64,000 nt of DNA from positions 2,666,001 through 2,730,000 of the forward strand of contig NZ_BFCB01000003.1 in assembly GCF_003569045.1 (NCBI RefSeq). The letters run 5' to 3'. The notes beneath the pieces were generated by a model, which worked only from the letters and a program-made list of their open reading frames with translations, was not told where the DNA came from and searched no databases. Each line of letters begins with the position of its first letter. Positions within the stretch are counted from its first letter, which is position 1. Shown here one piece after another: positions 44,771-52,920 of this stretch. Source of the DNA: Aggregatilinea lenta (GTDB lineage: Bacteria > Chloroflexota > Anaerolineae > Aggregatilineales > Aggregatilineaceae). The position numbers and the translations under genes were made by a program.

Positions 44771-45663
44771 CGTGGGATCGGGTGGAACGGCTGCTGGGCG
44801 AGGACGTGCTCGGCTTCTTGCGCACGCAGACGGTGGGCATTATCGGCCTGGGATCGGGCGGCAGCTTTGCGGCGGTCAGTCTGGCGATGAGCGGCGTGGG
44901 GCGCTTCATCCTGGTTGACGACGACGCGCTGGAAGCGACCAACATCGTGCGGCATGCAGCGGACCGGCGCTACCTGGGCCAGACCAAAGTGGAGGCTGTG
45001 GCGGACCTGATCCGCCAGCGTAACCCGTCTGCCGAGGTGAAGGTTGTCGTGGGGCGCATCGAGGCTCACGCCGACCTGTTTGACGAGATGGATCTGGTGA
45101 TCTCCGGCGTAGACGGCGAAGGTCCCAAGTACCTGATCAATCAGGCATGCCTGGACCGTGGACGCACCGCCGTATACGCAGGCGTGTACGAGCGCGGTGA
45201 GGGCGGTGACGTGTGCGTCATTGTGCCGGGGCAGGGGCCGTGCTACGCCTGCTGGGCCGAGCATCTGCGCGAAGGGCTGGCCGATCCCGGCGCGGAGCCT
45301 GAGCTGGATTACGGCATGATCGGGCCGGAAGGCACGCTGTCCGCCGAGCCGGGGCTGTGGCTGCACGTGGTCCGCATCGCGTCGTCGCAGGCCGATATGG
45401 CATTAAACGAACTGGTGCAAGGCTTTGACGTGCACCGCGAGATGCCTGGCAACACGGTCGTGCTGGCGAATACGTGGCTGGAAATCTATGAGGGCCGGAC
45501 GACGCTCCCGTACGGCGCAGAGTGGCTGACCATTCCGCGCAATCCGGACTGTCTGGTGTGCGGCTCGATGTACCGGGAGCAGGACAGCGCCCAGGTCTCG
45601 CTGGACGATCTGATCAACCTGGGTCAGGTGTCGTACGAACAGGATGAAAGCGAAAGCAGCTAG
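44767..45663 (+). CDS. E1/ThiF/MoeB-like activating enzyme
   Basis: 298 residues. The adenylation domain shows the P-loop-like GLGSGGS (27-33), ILVDDDALEATNIVRH (48-63) with Asp, Asn and Arg of the ATP site, GQTKVEAV (71-78) and LVISGVDG (110-117). Two CxxC pairs (C159/C162 in GPCYACW, C262/C265 in PDCLVCGS) form the usual structural zinc site. It would adenylate the C-terminus of a modifier and pass it on. The region between about 170 and 250 is unlike MoeB and no transfer Cys is evident, so transfer to the E2 Cys may be direct. The ATG overlaps the JAB stop. Confidence 0.87.
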   Translation: MTWDRVERLLGEDVLGFLRTQTVGIIGLGSGGSFAAVSLAMSGVGRFILVDDDALEATNIVRHAADRRYLGQTKVEAVADLIRQRNPSAEVKVVVGRIEAHADLFDEMDLVISGVDGEGPKYLINQACLDRGRTAVYAGVYERGEGGDVCVIVPGQGPCYACWAEHLREGLADPGAEPELDYGMIGPEGTLSAEPGLWLHVVRIASSQADMALNELVQGFDVHREMPGNTVVLANTWLEIYEGRTTLPYGAEWLTIPRNPDCLVCGSMYREQDSAQVSLDDLINLGQVSYEQDESESS

Positions 45664-45693
45664 TGCAAGCGGGTGACGCAAGAGGATAACGCG

Positions 45694-45990
45694 ATGAGTG
45701 AAGACAGAATTCCGCCTGTTGAAGATGAAATTCCAGGGACGCCAACCGGGGAGCCAGCCGCGCCGCTGCCGGATGACGGCGTGCAAGGCCCGTCGACCGA
45801 AGATCTGGGTCCGCGCCTGGAGCGGTTGGGTGGGGAACCCGCGCCGGACATCACGCCGGAGGAGTTCGCCCGGCTGCAGGAAGCGGGACAGATCCACATC
45901 GACCCGCGCGGGCGGGTCCGCACGACACGCCGCGACGAAACCGACGCCGGTATCTCGCTGCGTAAGCGCCGCGCCTGGTATGCCGCATGA
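45694..45990 (+). CDS. Small charged protein of the E1-E2-JAB locus
   Basis: 98 residues. The first half is acidic and Pro-rich, the middle has a short helix (ITPEEFARLQEAGQ), and the tail is basic and ends LRKRRAWYAA. No beta-grasp fold or terminal Gly-Gly is visible. It could be a substrate, an adaptor or an unusual modifier; all three are guesses from position. The ATG at 45694 follows AGAGGA at good spacing and the stop overlaps the Nudix ATG (ATGA). Confidence 0.7.
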   Translation: MSEDRIPPVEDEIPGTPTGEPAAPLPDDGVQGPSTEDLGPRLERLGGEPAPDITPEEFARLQEAGQIHIDPRGRVRTTRRDETDAGISLRKRRAWYAA

Positions 45991-46652
45991 TTGGCGCGCC
46001 AACGGTCGAGGCGATCCGTGCGGCGATGGCACTGCCTGACTTCGACGCGGTTGCGGCCCAGGAACTGATGGCGCCGCAGCCGCGTCCGCTGCGCCGGTCG
46101 CCGTCCACGCCGGGCCAGCCGCGTCTGGCGAGCACGCTGATCCTGCTGTATCCCGGTGAGGAGGGGCTGTCGCTGGTCTTGACCCGCCGTGCGGAACATC
46201 CGCACGATGTACATAGCGGCCAGATCAGCCTGCCAGGCGGATCGCAGGAACCGGGCGAGACGCCGCTGCAAACCGCCTTACGCGAGGCGAACGAAGAGGT
46301 CGGTTTTGCGGACGACGCGGAGATTCTCGGAACGCTGACGCCGATCTACATCCCGCCCAGCGACTTCCGCGTGGTGCCGGTGGTGGTATACGCGGCGGCG
46401 CATCCGGCCTGGACGATTGATCCGGTCGAGGTGGCGGCGGTGATCGAGTGCCCCGTCACGGACCTGCTGGATGACCGACTGAAGGTGGTCGAGGACTGGG
46501 ATCTGCGCGGCTACCGGATGCGCGTGCCGTGGTACAACATTCAGGGGAATCGGGTGTGGGGCGCGACGGCAATCATACTCAGCGAGCTGGAACAGCGCCT
46601 GCGCGCCGCGCTTGAGGTGCCGCATGCGGTCTCGCGGCAGGCCGGGGATTAG
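45987..46652 (+). CDS. Nudix hydrolase, CoA pyrophosphatase type
   Basis: 221 residues. The CoA-specific motif precedes the Nudix box: LTRRAEHPHDVHSGQISLPG, then GETPLQTALREANEEVGF with the REANEEVG catalytic core. PPSDFRVVPVVVY is typical of the NudL/YeaB group, which cuts CoA into 3',5'-ADP and phosphopantetheine. Four-base overlap with the preceding gene puts it in the operon; it might clear CoA-type or adenylylated by-products, or be a passenger. Confidence 0.92.
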   Translation: MIGAPTVEAIRAAMALPDFDAVAAQELMAPQPRPLRRSPSTPGQPRLASTLILLYPGEEGLSLVLTRRAEHPHDVHSGQISLPGGSQEPGETPLQTALREANEEVGFADDAEILGTLTPIYIPPSDFRVVPVVVYAAAHPAWTIDPVEVAAVIECPVTDLLDDRLKVVEDWDLRGYRMRVPWYNIQGNRVWGATAIILSELEQRLRAALEVPHAVSRQAGD

Positions 46653-46789
46653 CGAGCAGGGTACATCGCCCGCAGATGCTCACTTGCGCCTCAAACTTAC
46701 ACATGGTACAGTGCGGTAACTCTACAAGTTAATTCCCTCGACGAGGGCTGTTACGCGTGAACTGATGGGTGGGAGACCGCGCAAGATCC

Positions 46790-47479
46790 ATGCCTGCCGA
46801 TAAAATTCTTATCATTGACGACGAGGAGCTGCCGGTCAAGCTGCTGCAGATGCTGCTTGAGCGGAGAGGGTACGACGTGGTGGTGGCCTACCGGGCGGAA
46901 GAGGGCCTGCGCAAAGCCTACAGCCACCAACCCGACCTGATCCTGTTGGATATCATGATGCCGGACATGGACGGGTGGGAAGCCTGCCGCCGTCTGCGCG
47001 AACTTTCGGACGTGCCGATCGTCTTTTTGACGGCCAAGTCAGATACGCGGGATGTTGTGCGCGGGTTGGAAATGGGAGCGGACGACTACATCGTCAAGCC
47101 CTACGAGAGCGACGAACTCGTCGCGCGCATCAAGGTGCACCTGCGCCGCACGCCGAAGCCCCCGCTGGCCGAAGAACTGATGTTTGATACCGGCCAGTTC
47201 GAGATCAACTTCATCAGCCGCGAAGTCCGCGTACGCGGCAAGACGGTTCACCTGACCCCGAAAGAGTTCAATCTGTTGGGTGTGTTGGCCCGCAATGCCG
47301 GACGTGTGATTACACGGGCAGATCTGGTGCGGGATGCGTGGGGGCCGGAATATGGCGACGCGACCGACAGCCTCAAGCTGTACATCCACTATCTGCGGCA
47401 AAAAGTCGAGCCCGATCCGCAGCACCCCGTCTACATTTTGACGTCGCGGGGGATCGGCTATCGCTTCGCGGACGTCTGA
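46790..47479 (+). CDS. OmpR/PhoB-family response regulator
   Basis: 229 residues. Receiver domain 1-118 with IIDDEEL, phospho-acceptor Asp54 in LILLDIMMPDMDGW, Thr81 and Lys103 in YIVKPYE. Winged-helix DNA-binding domain about 130-229: VHLTPKEFNLLGVLARNAG, SLKLYIHYLRQKVEPDP and the closing YILTSRGIGYRFA. No sensor kinase is adjacent. The ATG at 46790 is chosen for homology; a GTG at 46769 is in frame and GGGAG lies between. It is 137 bp past the Nudix gene and may have its own promoter. Confidence 0.95.
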   Translation: MPADKILIIDDEELPVKLLQMLLERRGYDVVVAYRAEEGLRKAYSHQPDLILLDIMMPDMDGWEACRRLRELSDVPIVFLTAKSDTRDVVRGLEMGADDYIVKPYESDELVARIKVHLRRTPKPPLAEELMFDTGQFEINFISREVRVRGKTVHLTPKEFNLLGVLARNAGRVITRADLVRDAWGPEYGDATDSLKLYIHYLRQKVEPDPQHPVYILTSRGIGYRFADV

Positions 47480-47488
47480 AATACCTCG

Positions 47489-47935
47489 CTAGAGCAGCAC
47501 GTTGAGCGCCACAATCGCCACGACGGTCACCGCAGACAACGTGACGACCAGCATCACGCGCCGGGTCCAGCGCCACAGGCGTGACGACTGGCGAACGGGA
47601 GCGTCGTCTGTGGATAGGGGGGGAGCAATCATGCGCCGCCGGACTTCGGCGACGGCTTCTTTCTCTTCGATCCGCTGAAGGTGCTGCCGCGCGGTGGGAT
47701 TTGACGGATTGAGCTGAAGCACGTTCTCAAAACACACGCGCTTGTCCTCGTCGTTGTCTACCACACTCGCCAACCACAGCCAGACCTGTTCGTGGTAGGG
47801 ATCAAGCTCAATCGCCCGCCGGAACAAGTCGTGCGCTTCTTCCCGGTTCCCCTGGCGAGCCGCCGACTTCCCGGCCTTATAAAGATCCAAGAATTCCTTC
47901 GAGGCGCTGAGCAGATCTGTGGTCGAAAGACCCAT
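47489..47935 (-). CDS. TPR membrane protein, short form
   Basis: 148 residues. Two TPR-like units (about 10-80: AARQGNREEAHDLFRRAIEL, VWLWLASVVDNDEDKRVCFE, LQLNPSNPTARQHL), a linker and a C-terminal membrane helix (about 123-147). It belongs to a paralogous set with the genes at 48104, 49611 and 51286. The ATG at 47935 follows GAAGGGG; an ATG 12 codons upstream is possible. TPRs bind proteins; the partner is unknown. A 16-bp palindrome lies in its promoter region. Confidence 0.78.
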   Translation of the reverse strand: MGLSTTDLLSASKEFLDLYKAGKSAARQGNREEAHDLFRRAIELDPYHEQVWLWLASVVDNDEDKRVCFENVLQLNPSNPTARQHLQRIEEKEAVAEVRRRMIAPPLSTDDAPVRQSSRLWRWTRRVMLVVTLSAVTVVAIVALNVLL

Positions 47936-48006
47936 TGCGCCGAACCCCTTCGTACCAGTTCCCAACCGCATGTGTGTTCATTTTAACATACTATACCTGC
48001 TAAAGG

Positions 48007-48022
48007 TAGGACTATAGTCCTA
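48007..48022. promoter_or_regulatory. 16-bp perfect palindrome, candidate operator
   Basis: TAGGACTATAGTCCTA is perfectly self-complementary. It lies about 75 bp upstream of the ATG at 47935, next to a minus-strand TATAGT box at about 47990. It could be a regulator site; no second copy was noticed. Confidence 0.4.
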
Positions 48023-48049
48023 TATTACGCCCGGCAAAAGCTACAAAAA

Positions 48050-48071
48050 GCCGGGGTTATTATCCCCGGCT
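48050..48071 (-). terminator. Terminator after the TPR-propeller gene
   Basis: On the minus strand GCCGGGG-ATAATAA-CCCCGGC is followed by TTTTTG. It lies about 33 bp past the stop of the gene at 48104-49570. Confidence 0.85.
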
Positions 48072-48103
48072 TCGTGGAGTCTATTCGGGCTGCGAAGGAA
48101 ACC

Positions 48104-49570
48104 TCACGCGCTCCAGTCATTGGCGATGTCGGTTTGCTGGCCGGACGTCACCTGATAGGTCGTGCCGGTGGCGAACTCGTATATGAACACGTCCCAGTTG
48201 CCGGTCCGGTTAGACGAGAACACGATGTACTGGCCATTGGGCGAATAGCGGGGCCGGATATCGGATGCTCCGGAGTCAAACAGCTTCTCCGGCTCGCCGG
48301 AACCGTTCGCTGCCGTGCGATAGATGCTGCTCTGGCCGCTGCCCGCTTCGCGTCCCTCGAACACGATGAACTGGCCGTCCGGCGACCAGTCCGGCGCTGA
48401 CTCGACGAGATCGGTGCCGTTGGTGGTCAGGTCACGGATAAAGCCGTCCGCCACGTTATAGACGCGCAGCTCAGATACGTCCTGGCCGCCGCGTACGTAC
48501 TCGGCGGCGTACACAATCGACTGGGTGTCGGGCGAAAACGCGGGCCAGCTTTCGGCAGCGTCGTCGGAGGTGAGCTGTTCCAACGCATCGGGGCTCGGCT
48601 CGGTGACCAACGTCGAGAGGCGGTACAGATCGGGCGCAATTGCACCGGGTCCGACGGCGGTGAACGTGATCCACGCCCCGTCAGAGGACCATGCGGGCAT
48701 GTTCTGCTGGATCAGGATCGGCACGCCGCCCCACAGCGTCGTCGCCCACCGTGTATTCGTGCCGGACATGTTGTCGATGATCAGCACGACTTCGCGTGTG
48801 CCGGTCGCGAACATGATGTAGGCGTATTCCGCGCTGCCGGGGCCGAGCACCGGGGTGTGGCCCCGGTTGTTGTCGGGGCTGATCTGGCGCTGCGTGCCGC
48901 CGTCCGGGCTGGTGATCCAGATCGGCTGGTTTTCCTCGTCGCCGACCACCTGGCCGGATTGCAGAATGATGGTTCCTCCAGCGCTGGCCGCAATCGACGC
49001 GAGCGGGGTGGACGTCAACACGGCACGCGGCGTCGGTGAGGGGACCGGGGTCCAGGTGGGCGGCAGACGGGTTGGCGTGATCGATGGCGTCACCTCGACG
49101 GCGGCCTCCGTGCCTAGATTGGCGCTCTGTGCGCTGGGCTGACCCGCGATGGCGGTCGGTCCTGCGCCTGATTCGTCGTCCCCGCCGCCCAGCAACACGA
49201 CCAGGACCACGACCAGCAGCACCAATGCCAGCGCTCCTAACAGGATCGCGGCGTAAACTGTGGTGCGGCTTGGTCCGCTGCCCTGGCTGGTCGCGGCCTG
49301 CGGAATTTCCTCTTCGTCCAGACGGTTGAGCAGGTTTTGCGCGCGGCGGTTGTTGGGGTTGATGACGATCACGTTCCCCAGGCACACGCGCTTTTCCTCG
49401 ACCGTATCGACCACGGCGGCCAGCCAGAACCAGCCTTTTTCGTTGTACTGGTCCAGCTTGACCACTTCTTCCAATGCCTGCCGGGCGGCTGCGTTGTCCC
49501 CCGCACGCGCCGCCTTGATTCCTTTTTCGAGCAGGTCATTGACCTGTGGATTTGTCCCTGACTCGCTCAT
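48104..49570 (-). CDS. TPR, membrane and TolB-like propeller protein
   Basis: 488 residues. Cytosolic TPR-like part (about 10-85: AARAGDNAAARQALEEVVKL, GWFWLAAVVDTVEEKRVCLG), membrane helix (about 105-127), Thr/Pro stalk (about 135-190), then a C-terminal beta-propeller of WD40/PD40 type (about 195-488) with repeats such as PAWSSDGAWITFTA, PAFSPDTQSIVYAAE, PDWSPDGQFIVFEG and PRYSPNGQYIVFSSN. The propeller should be outside, the TPR inside. A signal across the membrane is possible. It is one of four TPR paralogues here. Confidence 0.87.
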   Translation of the reverse strand: MSESGTNPQVNDLLEKGIKAARAGDNAAARQALEEVVKLDQYNEKGWFWLAAVVDTVEEKRVCLGNVIVINPNNRRAQNLLNRLDEEEIPQAATSQGSGPSRTTVYAAILLGALALVLLVVVLVVLLGGGDDESGAGPTAIAGQPSAQSANLGTEAAVEVTPSITPTRLPPTWTPVPSPTPRAVLTSTPLASIAASAGGTIILQSGQVVGDEENQPIWITSPDGGTQRQISPDNNRGHTPVLGPGSAEYAYIMFATGTREVVLIIDNMSGTNTRWATTLWGGVPILIQQNMPAWSSDGAWITFTAVGPGAIAPDLYRLSTLVTEPSPDALEQLTSDDAAESWPAFSPDTQSIVYAAEYVRGGQDVSELRVYNVADGFIRDLTTNGTDLVESAPDWSPDGQFIVFEGREAGSGQSSIYRTAANGSGEPEKLFDSGASDIRPRYSPNGQYIVFSSNRTGNWDVFIYEFATGTTYQVTSGQQTDIANDWSA

Positions 49571-49610
49571 GCTCCCCCTTGCACAAAACTGATTTCCATC
49601 CCAATCCTGT

Positions 49611-51110
49611 TCATTGTACGGGCGACCACGCTGTGTAGCGATAGCCGGTTGTCTCTTCCGTTAGCGTTTCAAGTCCCGTGCCATCGGGATGAATGACGGC
49701 CAGTTGGTAACCTTCGCCGTCGGTGGTCGCGCTGTAGCTGATCCACTCGCTGTCGGGTGACCACGCCGGATCGAAGGCGTCGGCGTCGTCATTCGTGGTC
49801 AGGATGCGCTCGCCGGTGCCGTCGGCGTTCATCACGTAGAGATCGTTATCGCCGCCCCGGTCGGAGATGAACGCGATCCTGTTCCCATCCGGTGAAAAGG
49901 CGGGCGCAAAGCTGCTGTTGCCCGACTCGGTAAGCTGGACCGGATCGCCGCCCGCTGCGGGCATCTGCCAGACCTCAAGCGCACCCGGTCCCGCCAGATC
50001 GGATGCGAAGACGATCTGTGCGCCATCCGGCGACCATGTTGGGCTGCGATCCTCGCCGCTGTTGCCGGTGAGCACGCGCGGCTCGCCGCCTTCAGTGTCA
50101 ACGGCATAAATGTCGAAGTCGCCTTCGGCATTGGACGCGAAGGCGATCTGGGTACCGTCCGGCGACCACGTCGGATCGCTGACCTCGGCGCGCAGCGACG
50201 TGAGCTGTCGCAGATCGCCGCCGTCCGCCGGAGCGGTGAACAACTCCGTAAATTCGACCGGGTCCTCCCCGCTGTCCTCCGCGGGTCGCTCACGCAGCGA
50301 CACGACCGCCACGATTTGCTGGCCGTCCGGGGAATAGTCCGCGTCGTAAATGCCGGTCCATTCGAGGTTGGCGCGGGTCGTCAGGTCATTGGGCAGGTTG
50401 AAGCTCACCGCCTCGATGCCGGTCGTGTCGGCGCGCATTGTGATGAGGTGCCATATATCGTCCTCGTACTGGGAGACGAGCAGCGTGTAACTGTCCAGGT
50501 CGGGCACTTGGGTCGGCTGCGCTTCGGGGGAGGGCGTCCATGTAGGCGTCGGCGTCCAGGTGGGCGGCAGCGGTTCCGCCGTGCGGTCGGCTGATTGCGA
50601 TGTGGGTCGCGGCGTCCCGCTTGGAGTGGCAATCGCGGCGGTGCTGGTTGCCTCGCTCGGGGCAGTGGCCACGGCGGCTGCCGTTGATGGCGTTGGTTCC
50701 GGCTCATCGTCCTCGTTGAGCGTGTTGTAAAGCAGCAGCACGCCGACCGCGATCATCAGAAGGGCCAGAATGAAGACCAGCACGTACAACGGCGAAATGC
50801 GACGGCGCGACGTCTCGGCGCGTGGACGCGGTGGTTGTGCGGCGGCTCGCCGGGGCGTACTCGCGGACGATTGCAGTTTGGCGAGTGCCTGCTGGGCGCG
50901 GGCATTGTTCGGGTTGATTTCGAGGACGCGTGTCAGGTAGGTCTTGCGCTGTGCATTCGTCTCCGCGACGGTCGCCAGCCAGATCCATGCCAGCTCGTTT
51001 TCAGGCTCGATGCCGATCACCTGTTCGAGCATGAGGCGCGCCGCGGTTGGATTGCCGTGCTGGGCGGCCTGAATCGCTTCGCGTAGGAGAGATTGCGGGT
51101 CTTGGGCCAC
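49611..51110 (-). CDS. TPR, membrane and TolB-like propeller protein (paralogue)
   Basis: 499 residues with the same plan as its neighbour: TPR-like part (about 8-75: AAQHGNPTAARLMLEQVIGI, AWIWLATVAETNAQRKTYLT), membrane helix (about 107-130), Thr/Pro stalk (about 140-205), and PD40 propeller with repeats DADYSPDGQQIVAVVS, PTWSPDGTQIAFASN, PTWSPDGAQIVFASD, PAFSPDGNRIAFISD and PAWSPDSEWISYSA. The repeats are more regular than in the paralogue. 40 bp separate the two genes, so they may be co-transcribed. Confidence 0.87.
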   Translation of the reverse strand: MAQDPQSLLREAIQAAQHGNPTAARLMLEQVIGIEPENELAWIWLATVAETNAQRKTYLTRVLEINPNNARAQQALAKLQSSASTPRRAAAQPPRPRAETSRRRISPLYVLVFILALLMIAVGVLLLYNTLNEDDEPEPTPSTAAAVATAPSEATSTAAIATPSGTPRPTSQSADRTAEPLPPTWTPTPTWTPSPEAQPTQVPDLDSYTLLVSQYEDDIWHLITMRADTTGIEAVSFNLPNDLTTRANLEWTGIYDADYSPDGQQIVAVVSLRERPAEDSGEDPVEFTELFTAPADGGDLRQLTSLRAEVSDPTWSPDGTQIAFASNAEGDFDIYAVDTEGGEPRVLTGNSGEDRSPTWSPDGAQIVFASDLAGPGALEVWQMPAAGGDPVQLTESGNSSFAPAFSPDGNRIAFISDRGGDNDLYVMNADGTGERILTTNDDADAFDPAWSPDSEWISYSATTDGEGYQLAVIHPDGTGLETLTEETTGYRYTAWSPVQ

Positions 51111-51285
51111 TGGTTTGTTCCTTAAGCAGACAGGTAATCTACCCCAGGGAGTTGCATGGGTGCGATCCGGGCGGGTCTATCAGGTGCGCAAAAGGATAAG
51201 GTCTTATTGACAACCGGCGTTCAACCTCGAACGTCCTGCGCCCGCACGTTAGTGTAGCATGACGGCAACCGCGTCAAAAATGGCA

Positions 51286-51663
51286 CTAGAGTACGACGAG
51301 CGCGATGACGGCGACGGCGATGAGGATCAGGCTGACGGCCAGCGCAATGCTGCCATAGGCCAGCACCCGGCTGTTGTTGGACCTCGTGCGCGACTCGACC
51401 TTTTTCAGTTCGCGCTGCGCCGTGCGATTGTCCGGGTTGATGGTCAGCACGGTGCGCAGATAGCGAATCCGGTCGGCGGAGGACTCGGCCACAGAAGCCA
51501 TCCACAGCCACCCGCGTTCGTTGTTCTTGTCGGCGTCGAGGATTTGCTGAAAAATGACGCGGGCATTTTCCGCGTTGCCCTGCCGCGCGGATTGAATGCC
51601 GATCTGCATCAGCTGTTCGAGGTTGGGCGAGCTGGCATCCTGCTGGTCAAAGTCGTCTAACAT
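51286..51663 (-). CDS. TPR membrane protein, short form (paralogue)
   Basis: 125 residues. TPR-like part (about 17-85: SARQGNAENARVIFQQILDA, GWLWMASVAESSADRIRYLR, LTINPDNRTAQREL) and a C-terminal membrane helix (about 99-124). Fourth member of the local TPR family and nearly the same length as the gene at 47489. Overlapping signals were not found; the gene is 176 bp upstream of the propeller gene. Confidence 0.78.
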   Translation of the reverse strand: MLDDFDQQDASSPNLEQLMQIGIQSARQGNAENARVIFQQILDADKNNERGWLWMASVAESSADRIRYLRTVLTINPDNRTAQRELKKVESRTRSNNSRVLAYGSIALAVSLILIAVAVIALVVL

Positions 51664-51930
51664 CCCGTTCGCTCCCGATTTCCGATGGACGTCTCACCGT
51701 GCGTGCGGCGATCGCGGAGAGACTCTAATGTATAGTCTGTTCCGGCTTGGTTGGCAAGTCGCAGTCTCCCGCGAATCCGCTGTAATAGGACAATGATACG
51801 CGTTTGGCGCAAAATCTTTGACGCTGGGCGGGGTTTGGTGCACAATTCAGACTGTCAGGGTCGTTCGATCCGGCGGCCATTGGCGGGATGCGCGCCACGA
51901 AGAGCACATTTGAGCGAAGGAGCAGCGAGC

Positions 51931-52869
51931 ATGGAGGCCGACCAGCCGGTCCTGGTTATCGGGGCATCCGGCATCGACATTAAGGGACGCCCGCTTGAGC
52001 CGCTCCAGATGGGCCGCTCAAATCAGGGCGCGGTCCGCACCACTGTCGGCGGCGTGGCGCGGAATATCGCGGAGAACCTCGCTCGCCTGGAAGTTCCCAC
52101 GGTGTTGCTGTCCGCCGTCGGCGATGATCACAGCGGCGAGATTTTGCTCAAGCGCACGCAGGACACCGGCGTAGACACCAGCTATGTGCTGCGCCTGCCG
52201 GACAAACCCACCGGCTCGTACCTGGCACTAGTGGACAGTGACGGGCAGCTGATTGTCTCTCTCAGCGACTACGACATCGTGTCCGCGATCTCGTCCTCCT
52301 ACTTGCTCCAGCAGCGGGAATTGTTCGAGCAGGCGTCAATGATCGCCATTGACGCGAACCTGTCGGTGAAGGCGATGGCGACGGTGTTCCGGCTGGCCAA
52401 GCGCTACGATGTGCCGGTCTGCGTCGATCCCACGTCGCCGACGCTGGCTGCCAAGCTGCTGGCCCATTTACCGCAAATTAACATGATCGCCCCGGACATA
52501 TACGAGGCGGCGACCCTGCTGCGTGCGGATATCACGCCGCTGCCAGATCGCGACGCGGCGGTCGGTCTGGCGCAGCGCATCATCAACACCGGCGTTAATA
52601 TCGCCATCGTGACGCTGGCCGAGTACGGTCTGGCCTATGCGGATGGCAGCGGGGCAGGGCACATCCCGGCGCTGCGTACGCCTGTGGTGGACAAGACCGG
52701 CGCGGGCGACGCACTCACGGCAGCGGTGATCTTCGGGCTGTTGAATGAGATGCCGCTGGACGAGGCGATGCGGTTGGGGATCGCGGCGGCCTCGCTCACG
52801 CTGCGCACGCGCGAGACGGTCGCCGTCGATCTCAGCCTGGACCAGTTGTATGATGCACTGGTCGTGTAG
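51931..52869 (+). CDS. PfkB-family sugar/nucleoside kinase (pseudouridine kinase-like)
   Basis: 312 residues, ribokinase fold. VLVIGASGIDIKGRPLEPL at the start and GGVARNIAENLARLEVP (31-47) resemble PsuK/YeiC-type kinases; the active-site PfkB signature is DKTGAGDALTAAVIFGLL near 255-272. It would phosphorylate a sugar or nucleoside at a hydroxymethyl group; pseudouridine is a guess from the GGVARNIAENLARL stretch. No psuG glycosidase is adjacent. The ATG at 51931 follows GAAGGAG; the frame is open 60 codons further without support. Confidence 0.85.
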   Translation: MEADQPVLVIGASGIDIKGRPLEPLQMGRSNQGAVRTTVGGVARNIAENLARLEVPTVLLSAVGDDHSGEILLKRTQDTGVDTSYVLRLPDKPTGSYLALVDSDGQLIVSLSDYDIVSAISSSYLLQQRELFEQASMIAIDANLSVKAMATVFRLAKRYDVPVCVDPTSPTLAAKLLAHLPQINMIAPDIYEAATLLRADITPLPDRDAAVGLAQRIINTGVNIAIVTLAEYGLAYADGSGAGHIPALRTPVVDKTGAGDALTAAVIFGLLNEMPLDEAMRLGIAAASLTLRTRETVAVDLSLDQLYDALVV

Positions 52870-52920
52870 GGTTTGGTAAAGGGGCGTTCTGCTCCTGGCA
52901 CAAGTGGGTGAAAGTCTATC

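Noticed and set aside
44767-45663. The E1-like protein as an ordinary MoeB/ThiF for molybdopterin or thiamine
   Set aside because: It is flanked by E2-like and JAB-like genes with overlapping codons and no moaD, thiS, thiG or moaE is present; the C-terminal half differs from MoeB.
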